A stretch of DNA of 64,000 nt from Ziziphus jujuba (GCF_031755915.1 NC_083388.1:27621001-27685000); one strand, 5' to 3'; numbered from the stretch's first letter, positions 23,089 through 35,049 are shown. A program made the numbers and translations. The notes: generated from the sequence alone by a model not told the origin.

Positions 23089-23436
23089 ATGGATATCTTT
23101 CCCTTGCGATGCATTTTGACAAAACCTTGAGGGCTGGGTTGTAAGAGGATTCCCCAAGCCTAAAGAGGACAATATTGCATGCGGGTGGTCTGGGCTGTTA
23201 CAGTTGGTATCAGAGCCAGTACTCAGATCGGTGTGCCAGCGAGGACGCTGGGCCCCAAGGGGGGAGGATTGTGAGTCCCACATTGGTTGGAAAGGGGAAC
23301 GAAGCATGCCTTATAAGGTGGTGTGGATACCTTTCCCTTGCGACTCATTTTGACAAAACCTTGAGGGCTGAGTTGTAAGAGGATTCTTCAGACCCAAAGA
23401 GGACAATATTGCATGCGGGTGGTCTGGACTGTTACA
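23089..23436 (+). mobile_element. TRIM with truncated 5' LTR
   Basis: 23089-23202 is the 3' portion of a TRIM LTR; it lacks the first 50 or so bases, including TGTGAG. 23203-23269 is the 67-bp internal segment (GTTGGTATCAGAGCC ... ggggaggat). 23270-23436 is a complete 167-bp LTR (TGTGAGTCCCACATTGG ... GACTGTTACA). The right edge is followed by ctgca, which also precedes position 12050. Confidence 0.88.
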
Positions 23437-23441
23437 CTGCA

Positions 23442-24463
23442 TATAATTTATAGTTCTTAATTATGACTAATATGATTTATATGTGATACCTAAACCATAT
23501 ATGTTCCTTGAGGTCTGCTCTAAGATGTATGTAATCAATTTACCAAAATTGAATTGTAATCAATTGGACAAAATTTGTTCATTATTTTTATGTTTACTTT
23601 TGTTCTCAAAGAAATAAATTTTCATTTACTTATATCGAACTCTTCGATGTAGCATTCATTGCGAACTGAACGATAACCTTCTTTTTTTTTTTTTTTTTGT
23701 CCCTAAAAAATAAAAATGTATAAACAAAAAGAAATAAATTTAAATTACTAGAAAGAAAAAAATAGATAAATAAATAAAGACTAGCTGAGCTTCTATGTTT
23801 TCACAAAAGGATTTTTTCTAACTCTTACTCTTCGCATCGGTCAATATGAGAATATGGCACGAGTAAAAGTATGAACATATATATTAGCTAATTATCAAAA
23901 TACTACTATTAGATTACTTAATATATTGTATTAGAAAAAATTATTTAATTTGTTGGAAAATTTTCAATATAATATTAGAGCATCTCTAATGATGATATGA
24001 TTTATTATTTATACGTCATAGAAAATGATATCATCTAAATTTAAATGCTCCAAATGTACAGTCTATTTTAACATTGTTTTTCAATAATAATGTACAAAAA
24101 CTATTTATGCCTATTAATTAATTAAATATATTTTATTAAATTTTTTCTTTTTAAAAAAATTAATTTTTTAAAGAAAATTTTATTTTGAAGGAGATTTCAC
24201 AATATTTGACAAAGTGTTTAGAAGTAAAAAATCATGTTGATGGTATCTTTTTTTTTTTTTGCCACATCAATTTGAAAGGATGTTTAAGATTTTTTTTTAA
24301 TGGTTGTCAATCTTCCTAATATGGCAAAAAAGTTCTAGCAATAGATAACGCCATTGAAAATATTTTTATGCTCCGATTCGATCTATAAACAAGACATAAA
24401 ATTAAAGAAAAAAAATTGAGTCGAGCGCTATAAAATATTCAAAAAATGCTAGAGCTATAAAAT
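23442..24463 (+). repeat. Downstream flank of extensin 1, duplicated at 32150
   Basis: From ctctaagatgtatgtaatcaa (about 23518) onward this region aligns with 32165-33060: the same order of aattgtaatcaattgg, atatcgaactc, gaactgaacgataacc, a T run, tttgacaaagt and ctagag. It contains the MITE-like element listed next. No gene is supported. Confidence 0.75.
23978..24373. mobile_element. MITE-like element, copy 1
   Basis: It begins gagcatctctaatgatga and ends ccattgaaaatatttttatgctc; the ends are imperfect inverted repeats. The paralogous copy at 32610-32976 has the same ends, so the element predates the duplication. The gagcatctc(t/c)aatg start is common in plant miniature DNA transposons. No clean target duplication was identified. 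Confidence 0.45.
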
Positions 24464-27400
24464 TGTCAGGACCCGTCCAGAATTCCTTCCCTGGAACCCT
24501 AGACAGCCCTGATCCCAGGGAAACCCTACCGGACCTTCCAACGGAAAATCCGACAGAGCCTCCCCTAAGGGATTTACTTACCACAAACTACCTGCACTGA
24601 AAACACACTTCTAAAAACATCCCCTTATTCCTCCCACAAACTACAAGTTGATTCCACAAATTTCAGCACTTCTCAAAAGCAACAATAGTCCAGTGCATAA
24701 ATAAACAGAAGTATCCCAATAGTATACAGAGCTTTAAGAAGTGCTAAACAACAGAAATACAACAAGGCTGAAAAGAAATAATACACTGAAATGAAAGAGT
24801 ACAGAAGTACGTCTCGAAACACAACAGCAGCGGAAAACTTGGTTCGCTCCGGAAGAACGTCTACCACCACTTGCACCTAAGGGAACGGAATTTAAGAGTG
24901 TGAGATGCTAATCATCTCCGTGAGTAACCCAAACTACTGAACACCTTTTGCGATAATAAAAATAATAGTAATAGCAATTAAAGAATGGAACAAATACCAA
25001 CAATTAATAAATAAATAATAATAACTTTTGGAAAATAATAATTTCCCTCAAAACTCTCACCAATCGCTCCGTTTGAAATGTTCCCTTTTTAAAACCTTTT
25101 CTCAAAACCCAATGTACATACCTCCCAAAAACCAAGGGATTAAACCATTAATAAGCAATAATTAATGAAAACATACCCCAAATATATAATAAAAATATAA
25201 TAATTATAGTAAATAATTTTTTGAACACCTTTGGGGTTTAAACCATTATTTGCAATTACACCGACAATTACACCTGACGCACCACACCATATACCGGTGA
25301 TGCCCTCCGATACCCAGCGTCCCGAGCACCGACTGGCGGGGGGTTAAAGAGAAAAACCTGCAACGGTCACTTCGGCGTCCCGACAGTACCGCTGCTAAAA
25401 CCATCAACCCGGCCAAGGAGGGGGGCGGCTGTGGCCAATAACAACTTGCCTGCCCACGGTCCAATGGCAACTCACGGGTGAAGTAAAAACCGTGCGCTAA
25501 ACCAGATAATAACCGCGCACTACCACGTGTCCATACACCATACACCAGAACACCAATACTGTATGAGTGCGTCTAGAAATAAACATAAGTAACCAACCAT
25601 ACCGTTTTTCAAAAAACCACCGTGGGAAGTATACCAAATTTTCACAAAACACCATCCCACATATTTTTATTTAATAACCCGGTACGAAACATTAATAATC
25701 AACAAACCACAATTTTCCTCGAAATACGAGATGCAACCATAAAAATACCGCGGGCATAATTCATAAAATTTAACCAACTATTTTCGTAAAATATTTAACC
25801 CAATTATGCCCGAAAAATCAATACTGAAAACCATGTACAAATAATACCGAAACATACTATGCTCATGCATAATAAATAAATTAAACCACAATAAAACCAT
25901 AATTAAATCACACCACATGAGCATAATTTAAATACCAAATTAAATTTAATTAATTGCCCAAAATAATTTTTGAAGGTGGGTCACTCACCTGGAGAGCGCA
26001 AATCAACTAAGATCCTCCTCGGGATCAACTCCACTACTCACGCGTGCACCTAAACAACCACAGTGCACAAACCAAAAATATTAATATTTTATTCGGGTAA
26101 TTTCCAAATGGATACCCGGGGAGCGAACAGCAAACGACATCTAAAGGGTTACGAGTTATATACCGAATCGAAGCTCGCGTGATGAGGATCACGGATTAGG
26201 TCTTACTTTCCGGTGATCGGACCCGACGGGGTCGGAATCTCGCCGGAAAGCTTTTCGGGTTTCTGCTCCGCCATTCTCCCAAACCGTCGCGAATTGGCGG
26301 AAATGGAAGCCGGATTCGGATTCAGGAGGTCGAACACTGCGGACTGGAGCTGGCCGGAATTTCGGGTACTCGCCGGAACAGTATTTTCCGGCAAACCGCC
26401 ACGGTCACCGGCAACCGTCGCCGGCAGCGGCGCGTGCAGTGGCCGTTGGTCATGAAATTTTGCAGATTTGTAGATCTTGAGGAGAGAAACCCAACGGGAC
26501 CGGCGGTGAGCAAAACGGAGGTCGGACGGCTGAGAAATCACCGTTTGAAGATTTCCGACCCCTCGCCGGAAAACGCTCCGATCCTGGCGCGTCGGTGGTC
26601 CGATGGCCGTGATTTTTGGCGGGTCGGCCGGACTTGAGGAGAGGATCAAGGGTGTACGGCGCGTGTGGCCGGAAAATGGCCGGAAAAGGGTCGATTTGCG
26701 GTGGCCGGCGGTGGAGGGGAAAAACTCGCCGCCGATCTTCGGAGGTCCGATCCGGGCGCGTCCGGCGGCCGTTCGCCGTAAAATTTGGAGGTTTTGCCGG
26801 GAATGAGGAGAGGAAGCTTGCTAGCCGGCGCGTGTACAGTAACTCGGCCGGAACAGTGCAAAAATTCAGGTGGCCGGCGGATCCTCTCTCTCTCTTTCTC
26901 TCTCCTCTCTCTCTTTCTCTCTCTTCCCCGGGAATTTTAACAAATAAAAACCCCTGTGTGACACTGTTCATGCCACGTGGACCAATCAGAAGCTGACACG
27001 TGGCATTTCACTGTTCACCGACCCAAAAACATTAAAATAATACGGTATCCGGTAAACTTCAAACGTCCGTAACTTTTTAACCGGATGTCCGTTTTGAGCG
27101 TGCCGCTAGTCTGTGAACTCGTATCGACGAGCACTTCACAACCATGCACGAGTCAAAGCTCAATTCCCCATAAACAAAAAGTCAACCCCGGCACTCCTTG
27201 GACAATTTGAACCGCAACTTGTTTCGTCCATAACTTCCAAACCGTAGCTCCGTTTTCGACGTGCTACCAGTCTACGAACTCGGAGCATCGTGCACTTCGC
27301 CACGGTATCCCGGTCAACTTCAAACGTCCGTAACTTTTTAACCGGATGTCCATTTTAAGCGTGCCGCTAGTCTGTGAACTCGTATCGACGAGCACTTCAC

Positions 27401-27692
27401 AACCATGCACGAGTCAAAGCTCAATTCCCCATAAACAAAAAGTCAACCCCGGCACTCCTTGGACAGTTTGAACCGCAACTTGTTTCGTCCATAACTTCCA
27501 AACCGTAGCTCCGTTTTCGACGTGCTACCAGTCTACGAACTCGGGGCATCGTGCACTTCGCCACGGTACCCTGGTCGACTCGAAATTCCCACCGAGTCAA
27601 AAAGTCAACTTTTAACCCCTTCGGTCAACGGTCAACGGTCAACCTCGGTCAACGTGCACGGATTCCGGTGCGATTTGGGACAGGGTGTTACA
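24464..27692 (-). repeat. Solo A-family LTR with TSD aaaat
   Basis: This 3229-bp LTR has intact ends (TGTCAGGACCCGTCC ... AGGGTGTTACA on the plus strand) and a perfect 5-bp duplication aaaat at 24459-24463 and 27693-27697. There is no internal region, so unequal recombination between two LTRs probably removed it. The uninterrupted counterpart of the site is seen at 33054-33076 (ctagagttacaaaatattcacc). A 261-bp stretch starting at 27061 is repeated directly at 27322. Confidence 0.92.
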
Positions 27693-27697
27693 AAAAT

Positions 27698-29640
27698 ATT
27701 CACCAAATAACATGGAAAATGATGTGGAACATGACTCACTTGCTATAAAATATTCCAAAAATGATAGAGTTTTATAAAATTTTTAGCAAATTTATTTACC
27801 AAATAAAATGGCAATACTGTAAAATATTTAATTGGTTTTTTTAATTTCACTTATCCATTAAGAATTCACTTTTCCATATTTATATTATATGAATATCTTA
27901 ATTAATAATATTTTAACACCTATTGTTTAATAAATAAATTTAATTAATATTTTGGTATTTAGCATTACTAAAAATATTCAAAGGAATATCAACTACCATA
28001 GTTTTTTTACAGACCTTAGGTACGACTTTAATTATGGCAATATGCTTGCTTACTCAAAAATTATAAAATTTCAATTTTGAAAGATCTTAAAATCTTTAAT
28101 TCAGATTATATATATGGTTTAATATTCTTGCAGAGTGTATATGTCCTCAATCTCAACTTTTATTTATCATATTGAGCTCGAATTTTGAATCCCAATAAAG
28201 CGAATCACCCATTATCATTATCAATTGGATTTGTTCGTATAGGATAAAATTTTGTATAGTTAATTTAGATTACCAACTACATTAGTATATAAATACTAAT
28301 ATATATATAATAATGCCAGTGGTATCGACAAATCTATCAAAATACTTATTAGCATTAAGTATAATTATATTATTGACTAATTAGCTTATATTTATTTACA
28401 TTTATTCTTTAAAAAGTTTATTTATCTATATTTAGGATTGCATTAAAATTTCAATCTATAAAATAAAAATGTATTATTTTGCCACATCATATATAAAATG
28501 TATTCAGGCCCTTAATTCATATGGCATGCAAGGATTTTATAACAAAATTCTATATACATACATATGAAAATGTGTGTGACTAAAAAAGAAAAGTAATCAA
28601 AGATAAATAAAATTATGAATAGCCTAGCAGTAAAACTACTATTTTCTCGGACCATGATAGGAATTTCATGTCCAAATATGAAAATAAAAAAAATAAAAAA
28701 ACAAAAAAAGGAAAAAAAGAAAAAAGAAAAAGAGAACGAGGAGATAAATAATACTTATGGGTAGCAACTAAAATGATTTGTATGTTTTTATGATAACGTA
28801 AGAGTTTACAAATTTAAAATAAGAAAACACGTGTAAATCAGCAAAAACATAATTACTACACCCTTGCTACAGATGATAAAGTGAAACAAAAACTAAATTA
28901 ATTGAAAAGACAACTGAAAAAACAAAGTTAACAGAACGTAAACGATGAGATTCAAAACAAAGTAATTATTATCAAAAAAATAAAAATATATAATTACTTG
29001 GTAATTAATAATATTTTGGCGATGCATGCCCTTTCAAACTTTAATTTACATCATATACATTCTTTTTTACTAATAAACTTTGGACCTTTTGGTACGGATT
29101 AATTCAATATAAATCATAATGAGCAAATTATTAAGTCGTAATGCACAATACATAAACAGATGAAAATAAATTATATTGAAAATAAGCAGAAACTAAAGTT
29201 AAGAAATTTTCAAAAAGATAGAAAGTTATTACAAAATTGTCTATTTCAAACTTCCCAGTTGAAGAGATTCCAGAAGGGAATTATGGAGCCTAATTAAATT
29301 AAACCTGCTCCCTCTTAAAAGTTCAAACTTCCTCACGTATTTCGTTTTCCAAGACTTTAGGTTAATTTTTAATTTCTTTTTCTTTTAAAATTGTTATAAA
29401 CCAGTTGACTATGTATTGTTCTTTTTTGTTGTCTTAGTCATCGTCAGACAGCTTGAAATTGTACACAAGCATGAATATTGGACCTTGTATAGGCGACGTG
29501 GATCCCATTATCACCATAGGATACACAATGACAGAGTTCGAGGAATTAAATTAATTAAAATAATAGAATTTAATCAAGGCTAGTCTTTGTTACAGGTAGG
29601 AAACTTCAAAATATTATTAAACAAATGGTGCACCGACTCG
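27698..29640. other. AT-rich intergenic DNA upstream of extensin 2
   Basis: No gene, RNA or clear element is visible. A purine-rich stretch lies at about 28680-28745. The 3' end presumably includes the extensin 2 promoter. Confidence 0.55.
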
Positions 29641-29650
29641 AGGATATTAC

Positions 29651-29658
29651 TATATAAA
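29651..29658 (+). promoter_or_regulatory. TATA box of extensin 2
   Basis: tatataaa lies about 100 bp before the ATG at 29754 in the context actatataaactgtga, which is identical to the sequence before extensin 1. Confidence 0.78.
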
Positions 29659-29753
29659 CTGTGATCCTCCTCCTTTGTTCTCATTCACATATAACTCTCT
29701 AGGCCTTCATATCCATAGAATTAAACTTGGTGGCTGATCTCTAATTCTCAAAA

Positions 29754-30761
29754 ATGGCCAAGTTTTGGCCTCTTATGTTATATGCTTGGGCAGTATGCTT
29801 CATGGCAACCAATGTAGCTGCTACTTCCAAACCTTATATTTATGCATCTCCACCTCCTCCACCTTATGTTTACAAGTCTCCTCCACCACCATCTCCGCAT
29901 CGACTTCCTCCTTACATCTACAAGTCTCCGCCTCCTCCTTCACCTTCACCTCCACCTCCACCTAAGCATTACTATAAGTCTCCTCCTCTACCTCCTAAGT
30001 ACCACTACAAATCACCACCTCCTCCATCACCATCACCTCCCCCACCTTATATTTACAAGTCCCCACCACCACCATCTCCATCCCCACCTCCTCCATACAT
30101 TTACAAATCTCCTCCTCCCCCATCTCCATCACCTCCACCTCCATATGTCTACAAGTCTCCACCACCACCATCACCATCCCCGCCACCTCCTTATGTATAT
30201 AAGTCACCACCTCCACCATCACCATCACCACCTCCTCCATATGTCTACAAGTCTCCACCACCCCCATCCCCATCACCACCACCTCCCTATGTCTACAAAT
30301 CTCCTCCACCTCCATCTCCATCACCACCTCCTCCATATGTCTACAAGTCTCCACCACCCCCATCCCCATCACCACCCCCTCCCTATGTCTACAAATCACC
30401 TCCACCTCCATCCCCATCACCGCCACCTCCTTATGTATACAAGTCTCCACCACCACCATCTCCATCCCCACCACCTCCATACGTCTACAAATCCCCACCT
30501 CCACCATCTCCTTCACCACCACCTCCATATGTCTACAAATCCCCACCTCCTCCATCTCCCTCACCACCTCCTCCATATGTTTACAAGTCCCCACCTCCAC
30601 CATCCCCATCCCCACCACCTCCTTATATGTACAAGTCTCCACCACCCCCATCTCCATCACCACCACCTCCCTACGTCTACAAGTCTCCGCCTCCACCATC
30701 CCCATCGCCTCCTCCTCCATACCTTTACAAATCACCACCTCCACCTCCCCTTGTATACTAA
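29754..30761 (+). CDS. Extensin 2, intact
   Basis: This encodes 335 residues. Residues 1-24 are a signal peptide (MAKFWPLMLYAWAVCFMATN...), closely related to that of extensin 1. After a short irregular section come about 14 tandem copies of the 16-residue unit [16 protein letters not shown] (DNA period 48 bp, from about 30000 to 30735), with first-residue variants YIYK, YMYK and YLYK. The protein ends PPPPPLVY. SPPPP blocks are sites of Hyp arabinosylation, and the Y-x-Y-K motifs form intra- and intermolecular tyrosine cross-links, so the product should be a rod-like wall structural glycoprotein. Compared with extensin 1 it is shorter and more homogeneous, which suggests recent repeat turnover. 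A TATA box and a 3' UTR intron are present. Confidence 0.95.
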   Translation: MAKFWPLMLYAWAVCFMATNVAATSKPYIYASPPPPPYVYKSPPPPSPHRLPPYIYKSPPPPSPSPPPPPKHYYKSPPLPPKYHYKSPPPPSPSPPPPYIYKSPPPPSPSPPPPYIYKSPPPPSPSPPPPYVYKSPPPPSPSPPPPYVYKSPPPPSPSPPPPYVYKSPPPPSPSPPPPYVYKSPPPPSPSPPPPYVYKSPPPPSPSPPPPYVYKSPPPPSPSPPPPYVYKSPPPPSPSPPPPYVYKSPPPPSPSPPPPYVYKSPPPPSPSPPPPYVYKSPPPPSPSPPPPYMYKSPPPPSPSPPPPYVYKSPPPPSPSPPPPYLYKSPPPPPLVY

Positions 30762-31200
30762 ATTAATTAGTCAACAATTTCTGCTTTATTTATGTAAGTG
30801 TTACGTGAGGCAATGTGTCTGAAAATGAAATGATATTGATTATTGATTTCATGCGCTTTTTCTTTTTTTCCTTTCATATATATTCATTTCAATGTAATTA
30901 ATAATTTTGTTTTCTTTCTTTACTATTTGTTTGCAGGTTTCTGGTTGTTTGTAATGAATAATCGCAGCTGCAAGAAGAATTCTGCATTTCTTTCTTGTCA
31001 AATGATTTATAATATTCGTTGATTATTAGTTATGTCACGAAGAATAAGAGAATTGGGACGTAAAGAACAAGGGCATGAAGCTGGGCTTGAGCGGCTTTAA
31101 TTTCCTGTCTAGTTTGTTCAGTGTGATTAATTTCTATACTTTTGTACTCTCATGTGTTCAAATTTAATTGATTTGTACTATCCATAAGATTTATATGTCA
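30762..31200 (+). other. 3' UTR with intron of extensin 2
   Basis: Donor gtaagt at 30794 lies 33 bp after the stop, and acceptor ttgcag ends at 30936 behind a pyrimidine-rich tract. This gives a 143-bp intron in the 3' UTR. The exon after it shows no coding potential. The arrangement mirrors the small proline-rich genes. Confidence 0.65.
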
Positions 31201-31727
31201 GTTTATTAATTAATTAAAAGAAAAAAAGATTTGTTTCTATGTATAATTTATTTAATTTTGCGGGAATGTATACATGCTTTCTCTTGTGAGTGTGAATGTG
31301 ACATTTTATACTTTTAGGAAGTAGAAATATTTGAAAATTGGAGAAAAGTAATTTTTGGGAAGCTTTTGCAATGAATTCCTATATATATATATATATATAT
31401 ATATATTTTAACAATCTCCCAGCTTGAAATCAAGCTTACAGTTTAGATCTAAAATTTATCTAAAAATGAAAAGGGTAATTATACAAAAATTATATTTAGT
31501 AATACAAATATATTATATATATTTAGTAATACAAATATATTAAAAAGTTCACTTATTCATGTTATATCCATTTATGTGTTATATTGATATGTTTATTAAT
31601 CAAATGATAACACGTATACTTTGATAAAATCACTTATTTTAAAAACTTACAATATTAATTGATAATTTCTTGTAATTTATATGGGATAAATACAAAAAAA
31701 AATAATAATAATGAAAAGAAATGCACG
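31201..31727. other. AT-rich spacer
   Basis: No gene is seen. (TA)n lies at 31380-31405, and aatatattatatatatttagtaatac is locally duplicated near 31500. Confidence 0.5.
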
Positions 31728-31806
31728 GTCAGGGTGGCTTTGTGGTCAAAGGCGCCAGACCAAGTTCTGCTTCTCGTTTGAGGGCATCACAATCCCACTT
31801 CTGACA
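31728..31806 (+). tRNA. Degenerate tRNA-Leu (CAA) pseudogene
   Basis: The ends gtcaggg and ttctgaca form most of the acceptor stem, and the central ccagac-caa-gttctg resembles the anticodon arm of plant tRNA-Leu with CAA. The variable arm and the run into atcccacttctgaca also fit. Defects: the D arm reads ctttgtggtc, the anticodon loop is one base short, and the T loop lacks the ggttcaaatc core. It is probably non-functional. A T run follows it. Confidence 0.65.
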
Positions 31807-32056
31807 ATATTTTTGGAGTTTTTCTTTTGTTTTTTAGATAGAAAAATCTTTTCTGGCTCAGTTAAACTGGTTTCAAAATAAATAAAAGAATGGATATATA
31901 TTTGCTGTTTATACATATTCGTATTTTATGGGTTAGAGTGGCCCTCTATTTCGCAAAGCGCCAATTACAAAGAATGAGACTTCCAAAAAAATTGCAATTA
32001 CTTAATTTGCATGGAAATTAATGTCATGGGTTTATATTAAATAACAATACGTTTAC

Positions 32057-32095
<39 letters not shown>

Positions 32096-33160
32096 TATTC
32101 ATTCTTTTTATAAACAATATGTCCAATTAGGACCACCTAGCTTGACACATTCTGATATCTCATGCTCTAAGATGTATATAATCTGTTTACCAAAAATGAA
32201 TTGTAATCAATTGGGCAAAATTTGTTCTTTATTTTTATGTTTGCTTTTCTTCTCAAAGAAAAAAACTTTAATTTACGTATATCGAACTCATTGATGTAGC
32301 CTTCACTGTGAACTGAACGATAACCTCTCTTTTTTTTTTTTCCCCCCCTAAAAAATAAAAATATAAAAACAAAAAGAAATAAAAATAAACTACATGAAAG
32401 ACAAAAAAATAAATAAAGAAAGACTAAAGACTAGCCCACAAAAGGAATTTTTCTGCTTCTCACTCTTCGCGTCAATCAATTTGAGAACCGGACACGAGTA
32501 AAAATATGATCATATTAGCTATTTCTCGAAATGCTACTATTAGATTATTTTATTTATTGTATTACAAAATAATTATTTAATTTATTGGAAAAGTTTTAAC
32601 ACAATATTAAAGCATCTTCAATGATAAATATGAATTATTATTTATATGACATAGAATCAAAAGTATCATAAATATACAATTTATTTTTTTAAAAAAAGTT
32701 CAATAATAATTAACAAAGATTATTTATGCCTATTAATTAATTATATATATTTTATTATTATTTTTTTAAAATAGATTTTTTATGAAAATTTTATTTTGAA
32801 GAAAATTTCATAATATTTGACAAAGTCTTTAGAAGTAGAAAATCATGGTGTTTTTTTTTTTTTTCCGCCACATAAACTTAACTAGATCGACTGAAATTAT
32901 TTTTTATTTTAATGGTTATTTATATTTGGATGTGATAAAAAAATTCTAGCAATATGCAAAGCTATTGAATATGCTCTTATACTCAGAGTCAATCTCAAAC
33001 AAAAGCTAAGAAAAAGAGAAACTTGAGTCGATTACTATAAAATATTCCAAAAATACTAGAGTTACAAAATATTCACCATTATGTAAAATCTTTCCCGGAA
33101 TGTTACTCTCTGAAATCTGATAAAATTAATCCACCCCCACAAATTAAAAAGAAAGCAGCA
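31807..33160 (+). repeat. Diverged copy of the extensin 1 downstream flank
   Basis: 32165-33080 aligns with 23518-24463 plus 27693-27710, without the 3.2-kb solo LTR. The preceding part holds a (TTA)n microsatellite at about 32060-32094. The copy shows that extensin and flank were duplicated together before the solo LTR inserted. Confidence 0.7.
32610..32976. mobile_element. MITE-like element, copy 2
   Basis: Ends aagcatcttcaatgat and attgaatatgctctt are imperfect inverted repeats. It is the paralogue of 23978-24373, about 30 bp shorter. Confidence 0.42.
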
Positions 33161-33166
33161 GCAAAC

Positions 33167-33450
33167 AAGGTGTTTAAATTTAGGGATAGTTTGGCAACAC
33201 TTAGCTTGATTTTTAGCAGTAATTGTATTATAGATAATGTGGAAGGTAGACAATTTCCTGCAGCTAGTGAAAATGATAATGTGCGAATTCTCTTGCCAGG
33301 GCCTATCTTGATATATGGCCATTTCCAAATATGCCACCATTTCCACGTCCTCCACCTCTGCCCGTCCCCATCCCAAATCTCCCGACAGGTGCTGGTATTC
33401 CGCCTCTACCCCTCACCATCCCAAAGCCCCCAATTGGAATTTGGTGGTAA
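33167..33450 (+). pseudogene. Dead member of the small proline-rich family
   Basis: Upstream and coding sequence parallels the intact gene at 51354 (ctgataaaattaatcc, then agcagcaaacaNggtgttt, then aatgtggaaggtagac). The ATG is replaced by AAG at 33167, and the reading frame shifts near 33305-33320. Before the shift the frame reads SLIFSSNCIIDNVEGRQFP; after it, a different frame gives a proline-rich section (WPFPNMPPFPRPPPLPVPIP) ending at the TAA of 33450. The 3' UTR intron signals (gtaagt at 33480, tgcag ending 33865) survive. Two lesions make it non-coding. Confidence 0.75.
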
Positions 33451-33865
33451 TATATATCTACTCTCTATGTTTTCATGATGTAAGTGCTCTTCAATTTACT
33501 CCAAAAATTCTTCTTAGCCTTTTTTCTTTTTTTCTTTCTTTTTTTTTTCTTCTATTGTAACAATTATGTTCTGTTTCATGGATATTTTTATATTTTAGTA
33601 GTGGAAATTCAAACTTAAAATTATTATCTCTAAAATAAAAATAAATAAATAAAAAAGAAGATTTTGTGGATTAATTTTTTTTACTTCCAACTGCTTGCTT
33701 TTGATTTTATTAAAACTTGTGATGTATAATAAGAATTGACATTGCATTAATTAATTAATTTGGCGAAAAGAATGTTTTCTATAAACGTACAATAATTCAT
33801 TAACTTTTTTTTTTTTTTCTTTTCTAATTTTCTCGCGGCTGAGTTCTGTTTTTTGTTTATTGCAG

Positions 33866-35049
33866 GTTTTATGAAATACAGATATATGGTATAAAAAAAT
33901 AAATGCGGCCAGAACAAATACAGTTATGTTGGCGATTTTTGCTGCTGCATCGATTCCGGCCCTTCAGCCTCATCATATATATGTGGCAAACTGGATAGCG
34001 AATAATTAATAATGCTTTGCTGCTAGCTTTTTTTGCAAACTATAATACAATATATTAATAATGTCTAGATATGCCATATACCAAATATAACGTAAAACTT
34101 CCTTAATAAAGTAATATTTTATATTATATATGCTTATGGTGTACATGTTTATTTTGTTCTTCATGATCCACTGAAGCCTCCTCTGGCTTTTTGCTGTGTT
34201 TTAATTTTAAAGTTAAGTAATTATTCTTGAACCTATAACCAGGGAAAAAAAGAAAAAGAAAAAAAGAAATCCATAATTGCAGTTTAATTTGTTGGACAAA
34301 TTGCATGTATGACCCAAAAATATATGAAAGTGAAAAGTTATATAGATAAAAATGATGCCATCAGCTGCTGGCCAATTTGATCATATACAGTTGGCCATAG
34401 CTATATATGGTGCTTAATTTATTAATTGGTACACATAAATTAAGGCCTTCCATGAACTTAACCATGAGAGTGAAATTTTATATTTTTGTTGGCTGGATTC
34501 TAAGAGCCACATTTTCTTAATAATTGTTTGTTATATGATATCTACTGTTGGAGGAACTGTAATTTCGAAAAAGAATGATTATAATAATAAATGAAATTAA
34601 GATGTGGATCGAAAATGATATTAGCATAGAGTGGTTCGAAAGGAAAAACAAAATTAAAATCATGAATCAAAATCAGAATTAGATCTTAATTAATTACTTG
34701 GTCCTTGATATAAATGGATAAGAAAATAAATAAATATAGAAAAAGAAAAAATATATATATATATATATATAATTTTTTAGGTTTTTCTGCTTCTGATTAG
34801 AGAAAAAGAGTATTTGATACACTGGTTCATGACTTATATATATTTGTACTCCATGTGAGTCAAAACTCGAAATTTAACGGGGATTCTTGCGAAAGGATTT
34901 CTTTTTTTTAGAAAACTTGTCATATTCTCCAAAAAATATTTCTTTTTTTGCTTTTTTATTTGAAATAAAACCTCAAAATTCCATTAAACATGAACTAAAG
35001 TACAGCCATCATCTTTAAAATCAGTTGAAGCAACCATTCTGGTCCAACA
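33866..35049 (+). other. Conserved 3' UTR exon of the pseudogene, then intergenic DNA
   Basis: 33866 to about 34010 matches the second exon of the relatives at 3963 and 49694 (gttttatgaaatacagatatatgg, gcggccagaa, ctgctgcatcgattc, tatgtggcaaac-ggatagcgaataa). After 34020 the sequence is AT-rich with no recognised feature. Confidence 0.6.

Larger units (their letters stand above)
12050..23436 (-). mobile_element. Composite gypsy/TRIM insertion flanked by ctgca
   Basis: The left edge is an A-family LTR end (TGTCAGGATCTG, preceded by ctgca at 12045-12049). The right edge is a TRIM LTR end (GGACTGTTACA, followed by ctgca at 23437-23441). Between them, in order, are an inverted LTR piece, a minus-strand TRIM half, a full A LTR, decayed gypsy pol, a second full A LTR and a plus-strand TRIM lacking its first bases. 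One 5-bp duplication around the whole block suggests a single integration target, later or previously rearranged. An alternative is an old A LTR insertion altered by recombination with TRIM copies. Confidence 0.6.

Noticed and set aside
30000..30740. CRISPR-like regular repeat array
   Set aside because: The 48-bp periodicity is coding (16 codons) with no unique spacers, in a plant gene.
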